Shown piece by piece: positions 1 to 11,897 of a stretch of 38,615 nt of DNA. The stretch lies in the NCBI GenBank assembly GCA_047635375.1, contig JBLIKP010000010.1, positions 1-38,615 on the forward strand. Direction: 5' to 3'. Position 1 is the first letter of the stretch; each line of letters starts with the position of its first letter. Source of the DNA: JBLIKP01 sp047635375 (lineage in GTDB: Bacteria > Bacteroidota > Bacteroidia > Sphingobacteriales > Sphingobacteriaceae). The notes below the pieces were generated by a model. It made no database searches, was not told the DNA's origin, and saw nothing but the letters and a program-made list of their open reading frames with translations. The translations under genes and the position numbers were made by a program.

Positions 1-2542
<2,542 letters not shown>

Positions 2543-2583
2543 ATTATTACCTAATGTGTTTTTTAGTAATTTCTTTCAATATG

Positions 2584-2593
2584 TCAATGAACG
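2584..2593 (-). promoter_or_regulatory. boxA-like antitermination element before 23S
   Basis: On the minus strand this reads CGTTCATTGA, followed by CATATTG, about 40 nt before the 23S start. A close relative, CGTTCTTTGA followed by TAGATTG, lies in the 16S leader at 4612-4621. Paired motifs before both large RNAs are what a Nus-type antitermination boxA looks like. The function is inferred; only the repeated motif is seen. Confidence 0.45.
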
Positions 2594-2652
2594 TTTTTAA
2601 ACCTGTACTAAAACAAGTCTAAACTGACTACTCTCGTATTTAGTAGCCGTAG

Positions 2653-2726
2653 TGGAGAATATCGGAGTCGAACCGATGACCTCCTGCGTGCAAGGCAGGC
2701 GCTCTAGCCAGCTGAGCTAATCCCCC
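2653..2726 (-). tRNA. tRNA-Ala (anticodon TGC)
   Basis: A 74-nt cloverleaf can be folded by eye. The acceptor arm is GGGGGAT paired with ATTCTCC, discriminator A. The anticodon loop is CTTGCAC, giving TGC, and the T-arm carries GGTTCGACTCC. CCA is not encoded. It sits in the 16S-23S spacer, 13 nt downstream of tRNA-Ile, the standard arrangement for a Bacteroidota rRNA operon. Confidence 0.97.
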
Positions 2727-2739
2727 AATGATAATCTAG

Positions 2740-2813
2740 TAGTCCCGAGCAGATTTGAACTGCTGACCCCTACATTATCAGTGTAGTGCTCTAACCAACT
2801 GAGCTACGGGACT
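2740..2813 (-). tRNA. tRNA-Ile (anticodon GAT)
   Basis: A 74-nt cloverleaf: acceptor AGTCCCG paired with CGGGACT, discriminator A, anticodon loop CTGATAA giving GAT, and a T-arm with GTTCAAATC. CCA is not encoded. It is the first tRNA of the spacer, between 16S and tRNA-Ala. Confidence 0.97.
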
Positions 2814-2939
2814 ATGATTGCTCCTAGTAATTGACTGTCATCAGGATTACTCCTACTGGCAGTCTCCCGCTTTCCATCATAACTTATTACCACAGGGTAA
2901 GGTCATTTCAGGCAGCCAATTGCTGTTTTTAATATCTTA

Positions 2940-2963
2940 ATAGATTGTGAATAGCATAACAGA
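2940..2963 (-). other. 3' arm of the 16S precursor processing stem
   Basis: This stretch, just past the 16S 3' end, is complementary to the 16S leader at 4584-4612. On the plus strand it contains AGATTGTGAA and AGCATAACAGA, and the leader carries the matching TTCACAATCT and TCTGCTATGCTG. The leader arm has a short extra bulge. Such stems that bring both 16S ends together are the RNase III substrates of bacterial pre-rRNA. Confidence 0.7.
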
Positions 2964-2990
2964 GCCGATAAATAATATATTTCTAGCTCC

Positions 2991-4513
<1,523 letters not shown>

Positions 4514-4583
4514 TAAATCCTTGTGCTCTTAATTTCTCAAAAGCAATAATGTTCCTTTTACTAAGAAACATATTAACTCATGG

Positions 4584-4621
4584 TCTGCTATGCTGTTTGT
4601 TTCACAATCTATCAAAGAACG
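4584..4621 (-). promoter_or_regulatory. 16S leader: processing-stem 5' arm (4584-4612) and boxA-like motif (4612-4621)
   Basis: Positions 4584-4612 pair with 2940-2963 beyond the other end of 16S and form the presumed RNase III stem. Directly upstream in the transcript, 4612-4621 reads CGTTCTTTGA, a boxA-like motif repeated in variant form before 23S. The antitermination motif is followed at once by the processing stem, the normal order of a bacterial rRNA leader. Confidence 0.6.
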
Positions 4622-4737
4622 TTAGTATCTATTATACTCGCGCTTGCTTTTCCTTTCTCTCCGTATTACTCTTAAGCAATACCTTCTCTCCAAGCTTTTA
4701 ACCCTTAACTTCAAACGCTCTCTCCGTTTCGGGAGTG

Positions 4738-4768
4738 CAAAGGTAAGTGGTTTATTTATTTCTCACAA
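4738..4768 (-). promoter_or_regulatory. rRNA promoter P1 (proximal)
   Basis: On the minus strand the -7 box is TACCTTTG (complement of 4738-4745) and the -33 box is TTG (complement of 4766-4768), separated by 20 nt. This matches the Bacteroidota sigma-ABfr-type consensus TTG-N17-23-TAnnTTTG. It lies about 225 nt upstream of 16S. The initial transcript is GC-rich and can form CTCC(6)GGAG at 4722-4735. It is the first of three similar promoters. Confidence 0.85.
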
Positions 4769-4851
4769 CTTATTTCGAAATTTTATTTTCGTTTAGTTTT
4801 TGAAATCAAAAAATGTTTTAGAACTCATCCCGATATCTCGTTTCGGGAGTG

Positions 4852-4882
4852 CAAAGGTAAGATGCTTATTTGTTTCTCACAA
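4852..4882 (-). promoter_or_regulatory. rRNA promoter P2 (middle)
   Basis: The -7 box TACCTTTG (complement of 4852-4859) and -33 TTG (complement of 4880-4882) have the same 20-nt spacing as P1. The -33 context TTGTGAGAAA is shared with P1. The initial transcribed region forms TCCCG(11)CGGGA at 4828-4848. It sits 114 bp upstream of P1. Confidence 0.85.
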
Positions 4883-4964
4883 GCTTTTTGAAATGTAAAT
4901 TTCAAATCTTTTCTTCCTTTCAATAAGCCTTTAGAACTACTCCCCGCATCCTGCTTGGGGACTG

Positions 4965-4995
4965 CAAAGGTATACTTCTTTTGAGAACTAGCATA
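4965..4995 (-). promoter_or_regulatory. rRNA promoter P3 (distal)
   Basis: The -7 box is TACCTTTG-like (TATACCTTTGC on the minus strand, core 4965-4972) and sits 113 bp upstream of P2. No clear TTG is found at the expected -33 distance, so this copy may be weaker. An A-tract on the coding strand follows further upstream, at about 5008-5015. The initial transcript can fold TCCCC(11)GGGGA at 4941-4961. Confidence 0.65.
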
Positions 4996-5028
4996 CCTTA
5001 TTGGGTCTTTTTTTTAAAGTTTTTACTT

Positions 5029-6326
5029 TCAGTCTGAATACAAGGAACTTGGGTTTTCAAATTGCTTATCAAGCCACAAATACCTCTTGGAAATCCAGCT
5101 CTTTAGATACGAGACTTCATCTCGATATGTTTCACCAATATAGTAATTAGGCCAAACTTTTCCTCCGATTACTGGCCACTTAGCGGAATGCCTCCCCCCT
5201 AGCAGGCTCCAACACGTGGACTAAACTATCAATCCTATGAAACACCCTTTCCTCCGACCACTGGTTACTCCTTAATTCAAACCACCGATCTGCAATCAAA
5301 TCAACAAAAACGGAATCGCTTATTAACTTCTTAAGCCATGGTGGATTATGCCTATAAGAATAGGTCTATTTCTCCACCATCCCCCCATCGGCATAATCAA
5401 TATTTCCAAAACCAAGGTTAACATCCCAGAGCGGACCAACGTAAAACTTCATATTGTACCTATATATAATAGAATGCACTTGATCTATATGCATCTAAAT
5501 TTTTTGAAAACTCATTAATTAGAATGTAATCCATGAAGGAAGATCTATATTGGTTGAATAACCTGAGTCCTTATTAAAGGGCATGGTCATTATTTCAGTT
5601 TCAAGATTGGTGACCCAGTGTCTCATGGTGTCCATTTTCCAATTTTTACTTTTAACTTTTGGGTTTACCAATTGGCACTGTATTCTTTTCCACGACCCTT
5701 CCTCAGGTAGAAAAGGGCGCAGTCCAACCAACCTTCTTGTTTTCTCTATCTGGCTTATCAATTTTAATAAAGAAATCGAACTCAGGAGATTTTCGTTTCC
5801 TATCCACAAAAGGCCCTCTATCCATTCCAAAGGAGCCTCCAGGCTTCTCAAAATTATATAAATCCATTGGTAATCGTTATTGAAACAAAGCTCCACGGGT
5901 ACTCCCTTAACTCCAAAGTGACCAAGACTTGCAAACAAATCACAAGCCAGCAAATTCCTTACCATAGTTTTATCTGAGTAGGGCGCATGCGAAATAAAAT
6001 CTTCGTCATTATTCAACCCCAAAAATATGGTGGGGAGATTTTTTGATCTTGCATCAATTAATTCGATTTTATATTGTTTTTCGGGAAACCTCCGAGAGCT
6101 AGAACCCCTATATTTAATACGTGCAAATGTAGAGAGACCTCCGATTTGAGTTTCCCATTTCCTTGAAAGAAAACATTTGCTAAAATCTCATCTTTTTGCG
6201 GAAGCTCCTGCCCCTTTGTATCCGCAAAATCTTGGACAATTCAGGTAATAATGACTCCTGCCAAGTTCTAATGGAAAAAACCAACACAAAAGAAAAAACT
6301 AAAGTGATGAATATTTGAAAGAGTAT
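5029..6326 (-). pseudogene. CotH kinase family protein, multiply frameshifted
   Basis: No single frame covers this gene, but reading the minus strand and switching frame recovers a nearly full-length CotH-type protein of about 430 residues. Pieces in order are a hydrophobic leader (FITLVFSFVLVFS), DTKGQELPQKDEI, IKYRGSSSRRFPEKQYKIEL, the hallmark HAPYSDKTMVRNLL, VELCFNNDYQWIYI, FFIKIDKPDRENKKVGWTAPF, DSGYSTNIDLPS, DYILINEFSKNLDAYRSSAF, YVGPLWDVNLGFGNIDYADG, WLKKLISDSVF, and a tail with KVWPNYYIG and WISKRYLWLDKQ before a TGA. CotH proteins are atypical protein kinases; in Bacteroidota they are often secreted. Disruptions include frameshifts near 6245, 6160, 5855, 5705, 5533, 5470 and 5190, a TAG at 5366-5368, and an ATA where a start would be expected (6324-6326). 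The longest remnant frame (about 5519-6022, or open to 6186) is only part of it. The number of lesions makes sequencing error unlikely. The family call is firm, the loss of function almost certain. Confidence 0.88.
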
Positions 6327-7128
6327 TTACATTTATATTTCAGACCAATTAGCTGCTTCAATTCATACAACCTATTCTGACCCAATTGGCCCTGGAATAA
6401 TTATCGGAGACTTCGAAGTTTTGGATGGAACTATTGCAAAAGGTGGACGACTTTGCACTCCATATATAAAAAATACAGCTGCAGAATCAGCATCTTCCTC
6501 ATCAGGGTCAAAAGCATCTAGTACAGGAACTTCATCAAGCTCTTCTGGCTCAAGCTCAGGAACGTCTTCAAGCTCCTCAGATTCTAGCTCTGGGAAATCA
6601 TCTAGTTCAACTATATCAAGTTCTGAGTCAATACCTGGCTTACCTTCGAATCCATCACCTTGCGATCAATCTTAGTCAACTGCAGGTTCAGGATCGTCAT
6701 CTGGCAATAGCGGATCTTCAGGCTCATCTTCTGGATCATCAGGTTCTCCAAGTGTTTAATCAGGACCTTCTAGTCCAAATTCAACTGACCCATTATTTCC
6801 AGGAGCTGATTGCGGAGAATGCTCTAGAAAAATCGACATGTTATCATTAAAGTATAACTCAGGTCTTTCAAATGCCTCACTAAAGGTTGTTCAAAAAGAC
6901 GGTGTTATCGTTTATGAAAAAAGCAACCATAGCCATGATGATGTAATTTCATTTAGCGGAAAGGATAAAGGAACCTTAGGAACAAACATTAAGGTTTTAA
7001 TTAATGGAATCGAAGACACTAGCATTCACACAAGCTGTTCAATAGAAATAGGGATTGGATCAACGTTTGGAAGCTTTACTGTAAGGGACGGTTCAAGCTT
7101 AAACGGCGGTAAATTGTGTGATAAATAA
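6319..7128 (+). pseudogene. Ser-rich secreted protein with two repeated C-terminal-type domains, 5'-truncated, two in-frame stops
   Basis: One frame runs from a stop at 6316 to TAA at 7126-7128, interrupted only by TAG at 6673-6675 and TAA at 6757-6759. It starts inside a domain (ASIHTTYSDPIGPG, IGDFEVLDG, AKGGRLC). A linker almost purely of Ser, Gly, Thr and Lys follows, then a second copy of the domain (CSRKIDMLSLKYNSG, SIHTSCSIEIGIGS, FGSFTVRDG, NGGKLCDK). The IHTSCS...GxF.V.dG.S..GG.LC pattern belongs to a family of extracellular Bacteroidota and Fibrobacterota proteins; I recall the name DUF7467 but am not sure of it. Both stops lie in or next to the Ser linker and are one change from Ser codons (TCG, TCA). 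No frameshift is seen, so inactivation is more recent than in the neighbouring CotH gene. The 5' half is missing where it meets that gene. Stop readthrough is an unlikely alternative. Confidence 0.75.
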
Positions 7129-7153
7129 TAAAACGCGAATACCCTAAATATTC

Positions 7154-7187
7154 AAAAGCCCGATGAATATTAATTCATCGGGCTTTT
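7154..7187. terminator. Bidirectional terminator between the Ser-rich pseudogene and dnaA
   Basis: A perfect 12-bp stem AGCCCGATGAAT/ATTCATCGGGCT has loop ATTA and is flanked by AAAA on one side and TTTT on the other. It lies between two convergent genes and can stop transcription in both directions. Confidence 0.92.
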
Positions 7188-7234
7188 TGTTTATAAAAAA
7201 TCTTTAAGCTAATTGGTGATAATTTGATTCTTCG

Positions 7235-8662
7235 TTAGCTAAGTTTTAGCTTCTTTTGAATATCATTTACATACCCCCTAAACTTCTTGTCAGTTTCCAT
7301 CAAATCATCCACGGTTTGGCAAGCATAAATTACTGTAGAATGATCCCTACCGCCAAAATGAGAGCCAATATTCTTAAGTGACGCTTTGGTGTGATTTTTT
7401 GCTAAATACATTGATATTTGTCTCGCTTGGACTATTTCACGTTTCCTTGTCGGAGACTTAACCATGTCGACTGGAATCTCGAAATAATCGCAAACCAACT
7501 GTTGGATATATTCAATTGAAATTTCCTTGGCAGAATTCTTAACAAAATTCTTAAGCATTTGCTTGGCTAGTGCCAAATCAATTTCTTTTCTATTTAGTGA
7601 AGATTGGGCCAACAAGGAGATCAAAGCTCCCTCTAGTTCACGGATATTAGTTTCCACATTGTGTGCTACATATTCTACAACCTCAGTTGGCAACTCAATC
7701 CCATCAGCATGCATCTTCTTATATAAAATAGCCAAACGGGTTTCTATATCAGGCATCTGTAAATCTGCTGACAATCCCCATTTAAACCTAGACAACAATC
7801 TCTCCTCCATGCCCACTAAATCTTTAGGAGCACGATCAGAAGTTAAAATTAACTGTTTCCCACTTTGATGAAGATGGTTGAAAATATGAAAGAACATATC
7901 CTGCGTTTTTCCTTTATTCGCGAAAAACTGAACATCATCCATAATTAAAACATCAATTATTTGATAAAAATTGATGAAATCATTTACAGTATTATTTTTC
8001 AAAGAATCAATAAACTGATTAGTAAATTTCTCTGAAGAAACATACAAAACAGTTTTATCCTGAAAATTAGATTTAATGTAAGCTCCAATTGCTTGAGTTA
8101 AGTGAGTTTTACCAAACCCAACCTTCCCATATATCATAAGAGGATTAAAGGACGTGCCTCCAGGGTTGTTTGCAACGGCAAATCCGGCTGATCTAGCCAA
8201 CCTGTTACAATCACCTTCCACAAAGTTCTCAAAGCTGTATTTTGGGTTTAATTGAGAATCAATACTGATTTTCTTAAGCCCTGGAACAACAAAAGGGTTT
8301 TTTATCGACTTATTAATATTGATTGGCATACTCACTTGTTGATGACTAATATGACCATTTCCAGAGGCAGGCAAATTAATACTCCTTCCAGGTTGTGAAT
8401 CACCCTTATCCATCAAAATACTATATTCCAACCTACCTGATGGTCCAAGTTCTTTTTTTATTGTTTTTCGAAGGAGGCCAACATAATGTTCCTCCAACCA
8501 CTCATAAAAAAACAAACTTGGAACCTGAATGGTAAGCACATTTTCATTTAGGTTAACTGCTTGTATTGGTTCAAACCAAGTTTTAAAACTTTGAGCATTT
8601 ACATTATCCTTAATGATTGTTAAACATTGTGTCCAAACAGATTCGCTGGTGAGTGTTGTCAT
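7235..8662 (-). CDS. dnaA: Chromosomal replication initiator DnaA
   Basis: Binds DnaA boxes at the origin as ATP-DnaA and opens the duplex for DnaB loading. The 475-residue product has all four domains. The N-terminal DnaB-interacting domain covers about 1-85 (WTQCLTIIKDNV, FKTWFEPI), and a variable linker about 86-135. The AAA+ core has Walker A GKVGFGKT at 179-186, Walker B VLIMDD at 238-243 and SRFKWGL near 291-297. The DNA-binding domain ends with GGRDHSTVIYACQTV near 437-451, the DnaA signature. The ATG at 8662 gives the standard N-terminus; no Shine-Dalgarno is visible in its T/A-rich leader. Transcribed alone, with a promoter at 9042-9072 and a terminator at 7154-7187. Confidence 0.98.
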   Translation of the reverse strand: MTTLTSESVWTQCLTIIKDNVNAQSFKTWFEPIQAVNLNENVLTIQVPSLFFYEWLEEHYVGLLRKTIKKELGPSGRLEYSILMDKGDSQPGRSINLPASGNGHISHQQVSMPININKSIKNPFVVPGLKKISIDSQLNPKYSFENFVEGDCNRLARSAGFAVANNPGGTSFNPLMIYGKVGFGKTHLTQAIGAYIKSNFQDKTVLYVSSEKFTNQFIDSLKNNTVNDFINFYQIIDVLIMDDVQFFANKGKTQDMFFHIFNHLHQSGKQLILTSDRAPKDLVGMEERLLSRFKWGLSADLQMPDIETRLAILYKKMHADGIELPTEVVEYVAHNVETNIRELEGALISLLAQSSLNRKEIDLALAKQMLKNFVKNSAKEISIEYIQQLVCDYFEIPVDMVKSPTRKREIVQARQISMYLAKNHTKASLKNIGSHFGGRDHSTVIYACQTVDDLMETDKKFRGYVNDIQKKLKLS

Positions 8663-9041
8663 AATAAATTAAAAAATGGTTTTGGCTTTTCTTAAAATCA
8701 GGGTGGTTAACTCCCAATCAGACCCGAAGATTAAAAGAAAATAGTTAAAAAAAAACAGGCAGATTTCTTGCAAATTAAAAACCCCTTCGGAATCAATTTT
8801 TTAAGCCTATTTTAAACCGATTTTATTTTATTATTTTTTTTTAAAGTTTTATTACTTATTTTTTAACATAGTGTTAAGTAACTGTTAATTAACGGATTAA
8901 AAGGGAAATATCTCATTCTAAAAGGTTGCAGTTAATCTTAAGCACTAAATAAGCGAACTAAAAACTTTATTATCAGACACATCCATAATATTGCAGAATA
9001 TTTAAATCATATCCCCCTTGGTGTGAATATTTTTGGGGAGA
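8663..9041 (-). other. dnaA leader, non-coding
   Basis: About 380 nt without a gene. It contains a very A/T-rich stretch at about 8797-8880 and no convincing consensus DnaA box; the nearest is TGTGAATAT at about 9021. If the promoter at 9042-9072 is the one used, this is an unusually long 5' untranslated region. The AT-rich part could instead be an unwinding element, but origin function cannot be supported from the sequence alone. Confidence 0.4.
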
Positions 9042-9072
9042 CAAACGTACCTTAATTGAAGGCCGATTCAAA
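9042..9072 (-). promoter_or_regulatory. Promoter for dnaA
   Basis: On the minus strand TTTG (complement of 9069-9072), a 19-nt spacer, then TACGTTTG (complement of 9042-9049) fit the Bacteroidota consensus exactly. The -33 box touches the stop codon of the upstream gene, so it separates dnaA from that gene. Transcription would start near 9035, about 370 nt before the dnaA ATG. Confidence 0.7.
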
Positions 9073-10239
9073 CTAAAACATGCTTATAATTTTTTTTCCA
9101 ATATTCATACCACCACCACTTATTTCAATTATTACCGGGCCATGAAAACCATTCCATTCAAGAGGTATTCCTAGCGAGAAATCATTGGAGAGGCGCTCTT
9201 CCTTTCTCCCCAGGAGCGTCCCATTTAAACTATATATTGAAACAGAAAAAACACCACTTATTTTATTTGGAAATAAGAATGACATTGAATTTATGTCAAA
9301 AAAAACATCCTCCCCAATATGATTATTAACCGTAGCAATTGTTTTCAAAAAGGCTTTCATTCCATCAGAATTAACTTCGAATAAAGAATAATAGAATCGT
9401 CCTGCCTTAATTCCATCATCCTCAACATTGTACTTTTGAATACCTTGAGTTTTACCTTTGGTGTTCACCTCCCAAAAACTAAGTTCCAATCCATAATCAT
9501 CAGTTTTTGTTAGCACAAAACGATCAATATCGGATTCCGAAAGTGTTTTCCAATAGACATTTATTCCACCACCGATGGTTTGAAGATTAAAATCGATCAG
9601 CGTTAAAGGAAGTGAAGACTGGTTTTGATTTAAGTTTCCAGGGGTACTTATTTGGTAAACCCAATTTTGGGAAAACCCTCCCCCATCCATTCCAATCCCA
9701 AACCCTGAATCTGAATTACTCAAATCCTCAGCAGTAGTTAAATTCACATTACTCATTGAATATGGACCATCACCAGGAGGATTACCTGATCCTGAACGGG
9801 TTATAGAAGCAGGGGGATTCCCATCATCTTTATACCAAACCCCATGAATTGTTTCTTGAGTAGAATCATTAATTAATAAAACTCCATCAGGACCGTTTTG
9901 AATGCTGGTAAAACCCCCCATCATGGAATCAACACCAGCTGGTATGGCTATCGAAGAACTTTGATTTGAAAGGACAACAAAAAAGCCGAGACCACTATTG
10001 GAATTTACATTTGTAATTGTTCCTTCTAGTTGTTTATAATCATAATTAGAAGAATTTGCACCATTAACAAGCATAACACCATAATCGGATAAATCCGTCC
10101 CGACTGGCCCAACAATTTCAATAAAATCATCGGAATCTGATCCAGTCATTGCATAACTGACTTCATTAATCCATAATTGTGCGTAAGAATTAGGGCACGC
10201 TATAGCTAGGCCCAGGAGAGCGATAAGTAATTTTTTCAT
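9073..10239 (-). CDS. Secreted protein with lamin-tail-like domain
   Basis: A 388-residue exported protein of unknown role. It starts with a signal peptide (MKKLLIALLGLAIACPNSYA, cleavage likely before Gln). The next segment, LWINEVSYAMTGSDSDDFIE followed by LSDYGVMLVNG, resembles the lamin-tail domain fold found in many surface proteins. After about residue 210 comes the phrase LPLTLIDFNLQTIGGGINVY and then ESDIDRFVLTK, the linker commonly seen in Bacteroidota before a C-terminal sorting domain. The end (VFSVSIYSLNGTLLG, FHGPVIIEISGG) resembles a degenerate type IX secretion signal but lacks the strongest form of it. Lamin-tail domains often accompany CotH domains, and a broken CotH gene lies nearby, but no functional link is shown. 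Its stop codon abuts the dnaA promoter. Confidence 0.7.
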   Translation of the reverse strand: MKKLLIALLGLAIACPNSYAQLWINEVSYAMTGSDSDDFIEIVGPVGTDLSDYGVMLVNGANSSNYDYKQLEGTITNVNSNSGLGFFVVLSNQSSSIAIPAGVDSMMGGFTSIQNGPDGVLLINDSTQETIHGVWYKDDGNPPASITRSGSGNPPGDGPYSMSNVNLTTAEDLSNSDSGFGIGMDGGGFSQNWVYQISTPGNLNQNQSSLPLTLIDFNLQTIGGGINVYWKTLSESDIDRFVLTKTDDYGLELSFWEVNTKGKTQGIQKYNVEDDGIKAGRFYYSLFEVNSDGMKAFLKTIATVNNHIGEDVFFDINSMSFLFPNKISGVFSVSIYSLNGTLLGRKEERLSNDFSLGIPLEWNGFHGPVIIEISGGGMNIGKKIISMF

Positions 10240-10313
10240 AGTAAGTAAGTTTTAAAGTTTTCATATTAAGTATAATCAATATACGAAATATCTTAAAAAC
10301 TTCAAAATCTCAG

Positions 10314-11879
10314 CTACGCAGAAAACTCACCATAAACTTTTCTTAATGTATCGGATATTTCACCTAAAGTCCCATACTCCTCAACCGCTTCAAGGACAAA
10401 TGGGATGATATTTTCAGTTCCTCTGGCTGCGGATTCCAACTTTGAAAGGGCTTCTGCGACAGCTTTATTATTTCTAGAATTTTTTATTGATGAAATTTTA
10501 TCCATTTGAATTTTCCTAATAGAATCATCTACTTTGAATACTTCTGGAGATACCCCATCCTCTTCTTGAAATTTATTTACCCCTACTATAATTTCCTCAT
10601 TACTTTCAACGTGTTGCTGATGAAGATAAGAAGCCTTGGCAATTTCATCTTGAACATATCCCTTCTCAATAGCATTCACTGCTCCGCCCATTGCTTCAAT
10701 TTTATCGATATATTTCATTGCCTCGGCCTCCATATTATCGGTTAATTCTTCAACATAAAAAGAACCTCCAAGGGGATCTACCGTTTGCCCAACTCCGCTT
10801 TCAAAAGCAATTAATTGTTGCGTCCTTAACGCAAGTTTCGCGGCCTTTTCTGTAGGTAGAGACAAGGCCTCATCAAAACCATTAGTATGTAATGATTGGG
10901 TGCCGCCTAGAACCGCACTTAAAGCTTGCATAGTTACTCTAGGGATATTATTTAATGGTTGTTGGGCAGTTAAAGTCGAACCGCCTGTTTGAGTATGAAA
11001 TCTTAGCATTTGAGCTTTAGCATCAGTCGCTCCCAATTCTTTTGTTATTTTCGCCCACATTCTCCTTGCTGCCCTAAATTTGGCCACCTCCTCAAATAGG
11101 TTATTATGTGCATTAAAGAAGAAAGAAAGCCTTTTAGCAAACACATTGATTTCTAATCCAGCATCAATTGCAGCAGTTAAATAAGCTTTTCCATTAGCCA
11201 AAGTGAAAGCTAACTCTTGAGCTGCCGTAGATCCAGCCTCACGAATGTGGTAGCCGGAAATTGAAATTGTATTCCACTTAGGAACTTCTTTACTACAGTA
11301 TTCAAAAATATCTGTGATAATCCTCATTGACGGTTTAGGCGGAAAAATATAAGTCCCCCTTGCAGCGTATTCCTTTAGGATATCGTTTTGAATTGTACCA
11401 GAAATATTTTTCAGGTTTGCCCCCTGTTTCTTCGCCAATGCCAAATACATACAAAGTAAAATACTAGCGGTGGAATTAATGGTCATACTTGTTGTAATCT
11501 TCTCAAGTTCAATTCCATCAAATAAAATTTCAATATCGGCAAGGGAGTCTATGGCGACTCCAACTTTACCAACTTCTCCGTCAGCAAATTCATGATCACT
11601 ATCATAACCAATTTGGGTAGGTAGATCAAATGCCACTGATAAACCTGTAGTTCCTTGATTCAATAGGTAATGATATCTTTTATTAGACTCTTCGGCAGTT
11701 GAGAACCCAGCATATTGACGCATTGTCCAATATCTACCTCTATACATATTTGGGCGAACTCCTCGTGTGAAAGGAAACTCACCTGGGCTTTCGACATTTC
11801 CTTTAGGGGTTGAATAAACTTCTTTAATTTCAATTCCCGAAGTGTTGAAAAATTTCTTCTCTATATTTTGCTTGCTCAT
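10314..11879 (-). CDS. Methylmalonyl-CoA mutase, large (substrate-binding) subunit without B12 domain
   Basis: Interconverts succinyl-CoA and (R)-methylmalonyl-CoA by a radical mechanism using adenosylcobalamin. The 521 residues cover only the TIM-barrel substrate domain; the cobalamin-binding domain (DxHxxG) is absent, so a separate small subunit encoded elsewhere is expected. By alignment in mind with the Propionibacterium enzyme, Tyr56 (MRQYAGF), Arg174 (AARGTYIFP) and His211 (SISGYHIREAG) correspond to Tyr89, Arg207 and His244. Tyr/Arg at the first two sites indicate methylmalonyl-CoA rather than isobutyryl-CoA, where Phe/Gln occur. The conserved segment LSVAFDLPTQIGYDSD is intact. The gene lies 18 nt downstream of a small membrane-protein gene and is probably cotranscribed with it. 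Confidence 0.92.
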   Translation of the reverse strand: MSKQNIEKKFFNTSGIEIKEVYSTPKGNVESPGEFPFTRGVRPNMYRGRYWTMRQYAGFSTAEESNKRYHYLLNQGTTGLSVAFDLPTQIGYDSDHEFADGEVGKVGVAIDSLADIEILFDGIELEKITTSMTINSTASILLCMYLALAKKQGANLKNISGTIQNDILKEYAARGTYIFPPKPSMRIITDIFEYCSKEVPKWNTISISGYHIREAGSTAAQELAFTLANGKAYLTAAIDAGLEINVFAKRLSFFFNAHNNLFEEVAKFRAARRMWAKITKELGATDAKAQMLRFHTQTGGSTLTAQQPLNNIPRVTMQALSAVLGGTQSLHTNGFDEALSLPTEKAAKLALRTQQLIAFESGVGQTVDPLGGSFYVEELTDNMEAEAMKYIDKIEAMGGAVNAIEKGYVQDEIAKASYLHQQHVESNEEIIVGVNKFQEEDGVSPEVFKVDDSIRKIQMDKISSIKNSRNNKAVAEALSKLESAARGTENIIPFVLEAVEEYGTLGEISDTLRKVYGEFSA

Positions 11880-11897
11880 AATTATTATATTCTTTCC

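Larger units (their letters stand above)
4722..4995 (-). repeat. Tandem promoter repeat, three units of about 114 bp
   Basis: Three diverged units each hold GCAAAGGTA on the plus strand, preceded by a GC-rich hairpin. Two of them share TTTAGAACT about 10-20 bp further down, and two share TTTCTCACAA. The period is 114 then 113 bp. The units are the promoters listed separately; the repeat suggests duplication of a promoter cassette. The whole 4514-5028 gap holds leader and promoters, with no gene visible. Confidence 0.75.

Noticed and set aside
5519..6022. A 167-residue protein-coding gene
   Set aside because: It would need a TTG start, and its two halves match different parts of a frameshifted CotH gene, so it is a fragment of the pseudogene.
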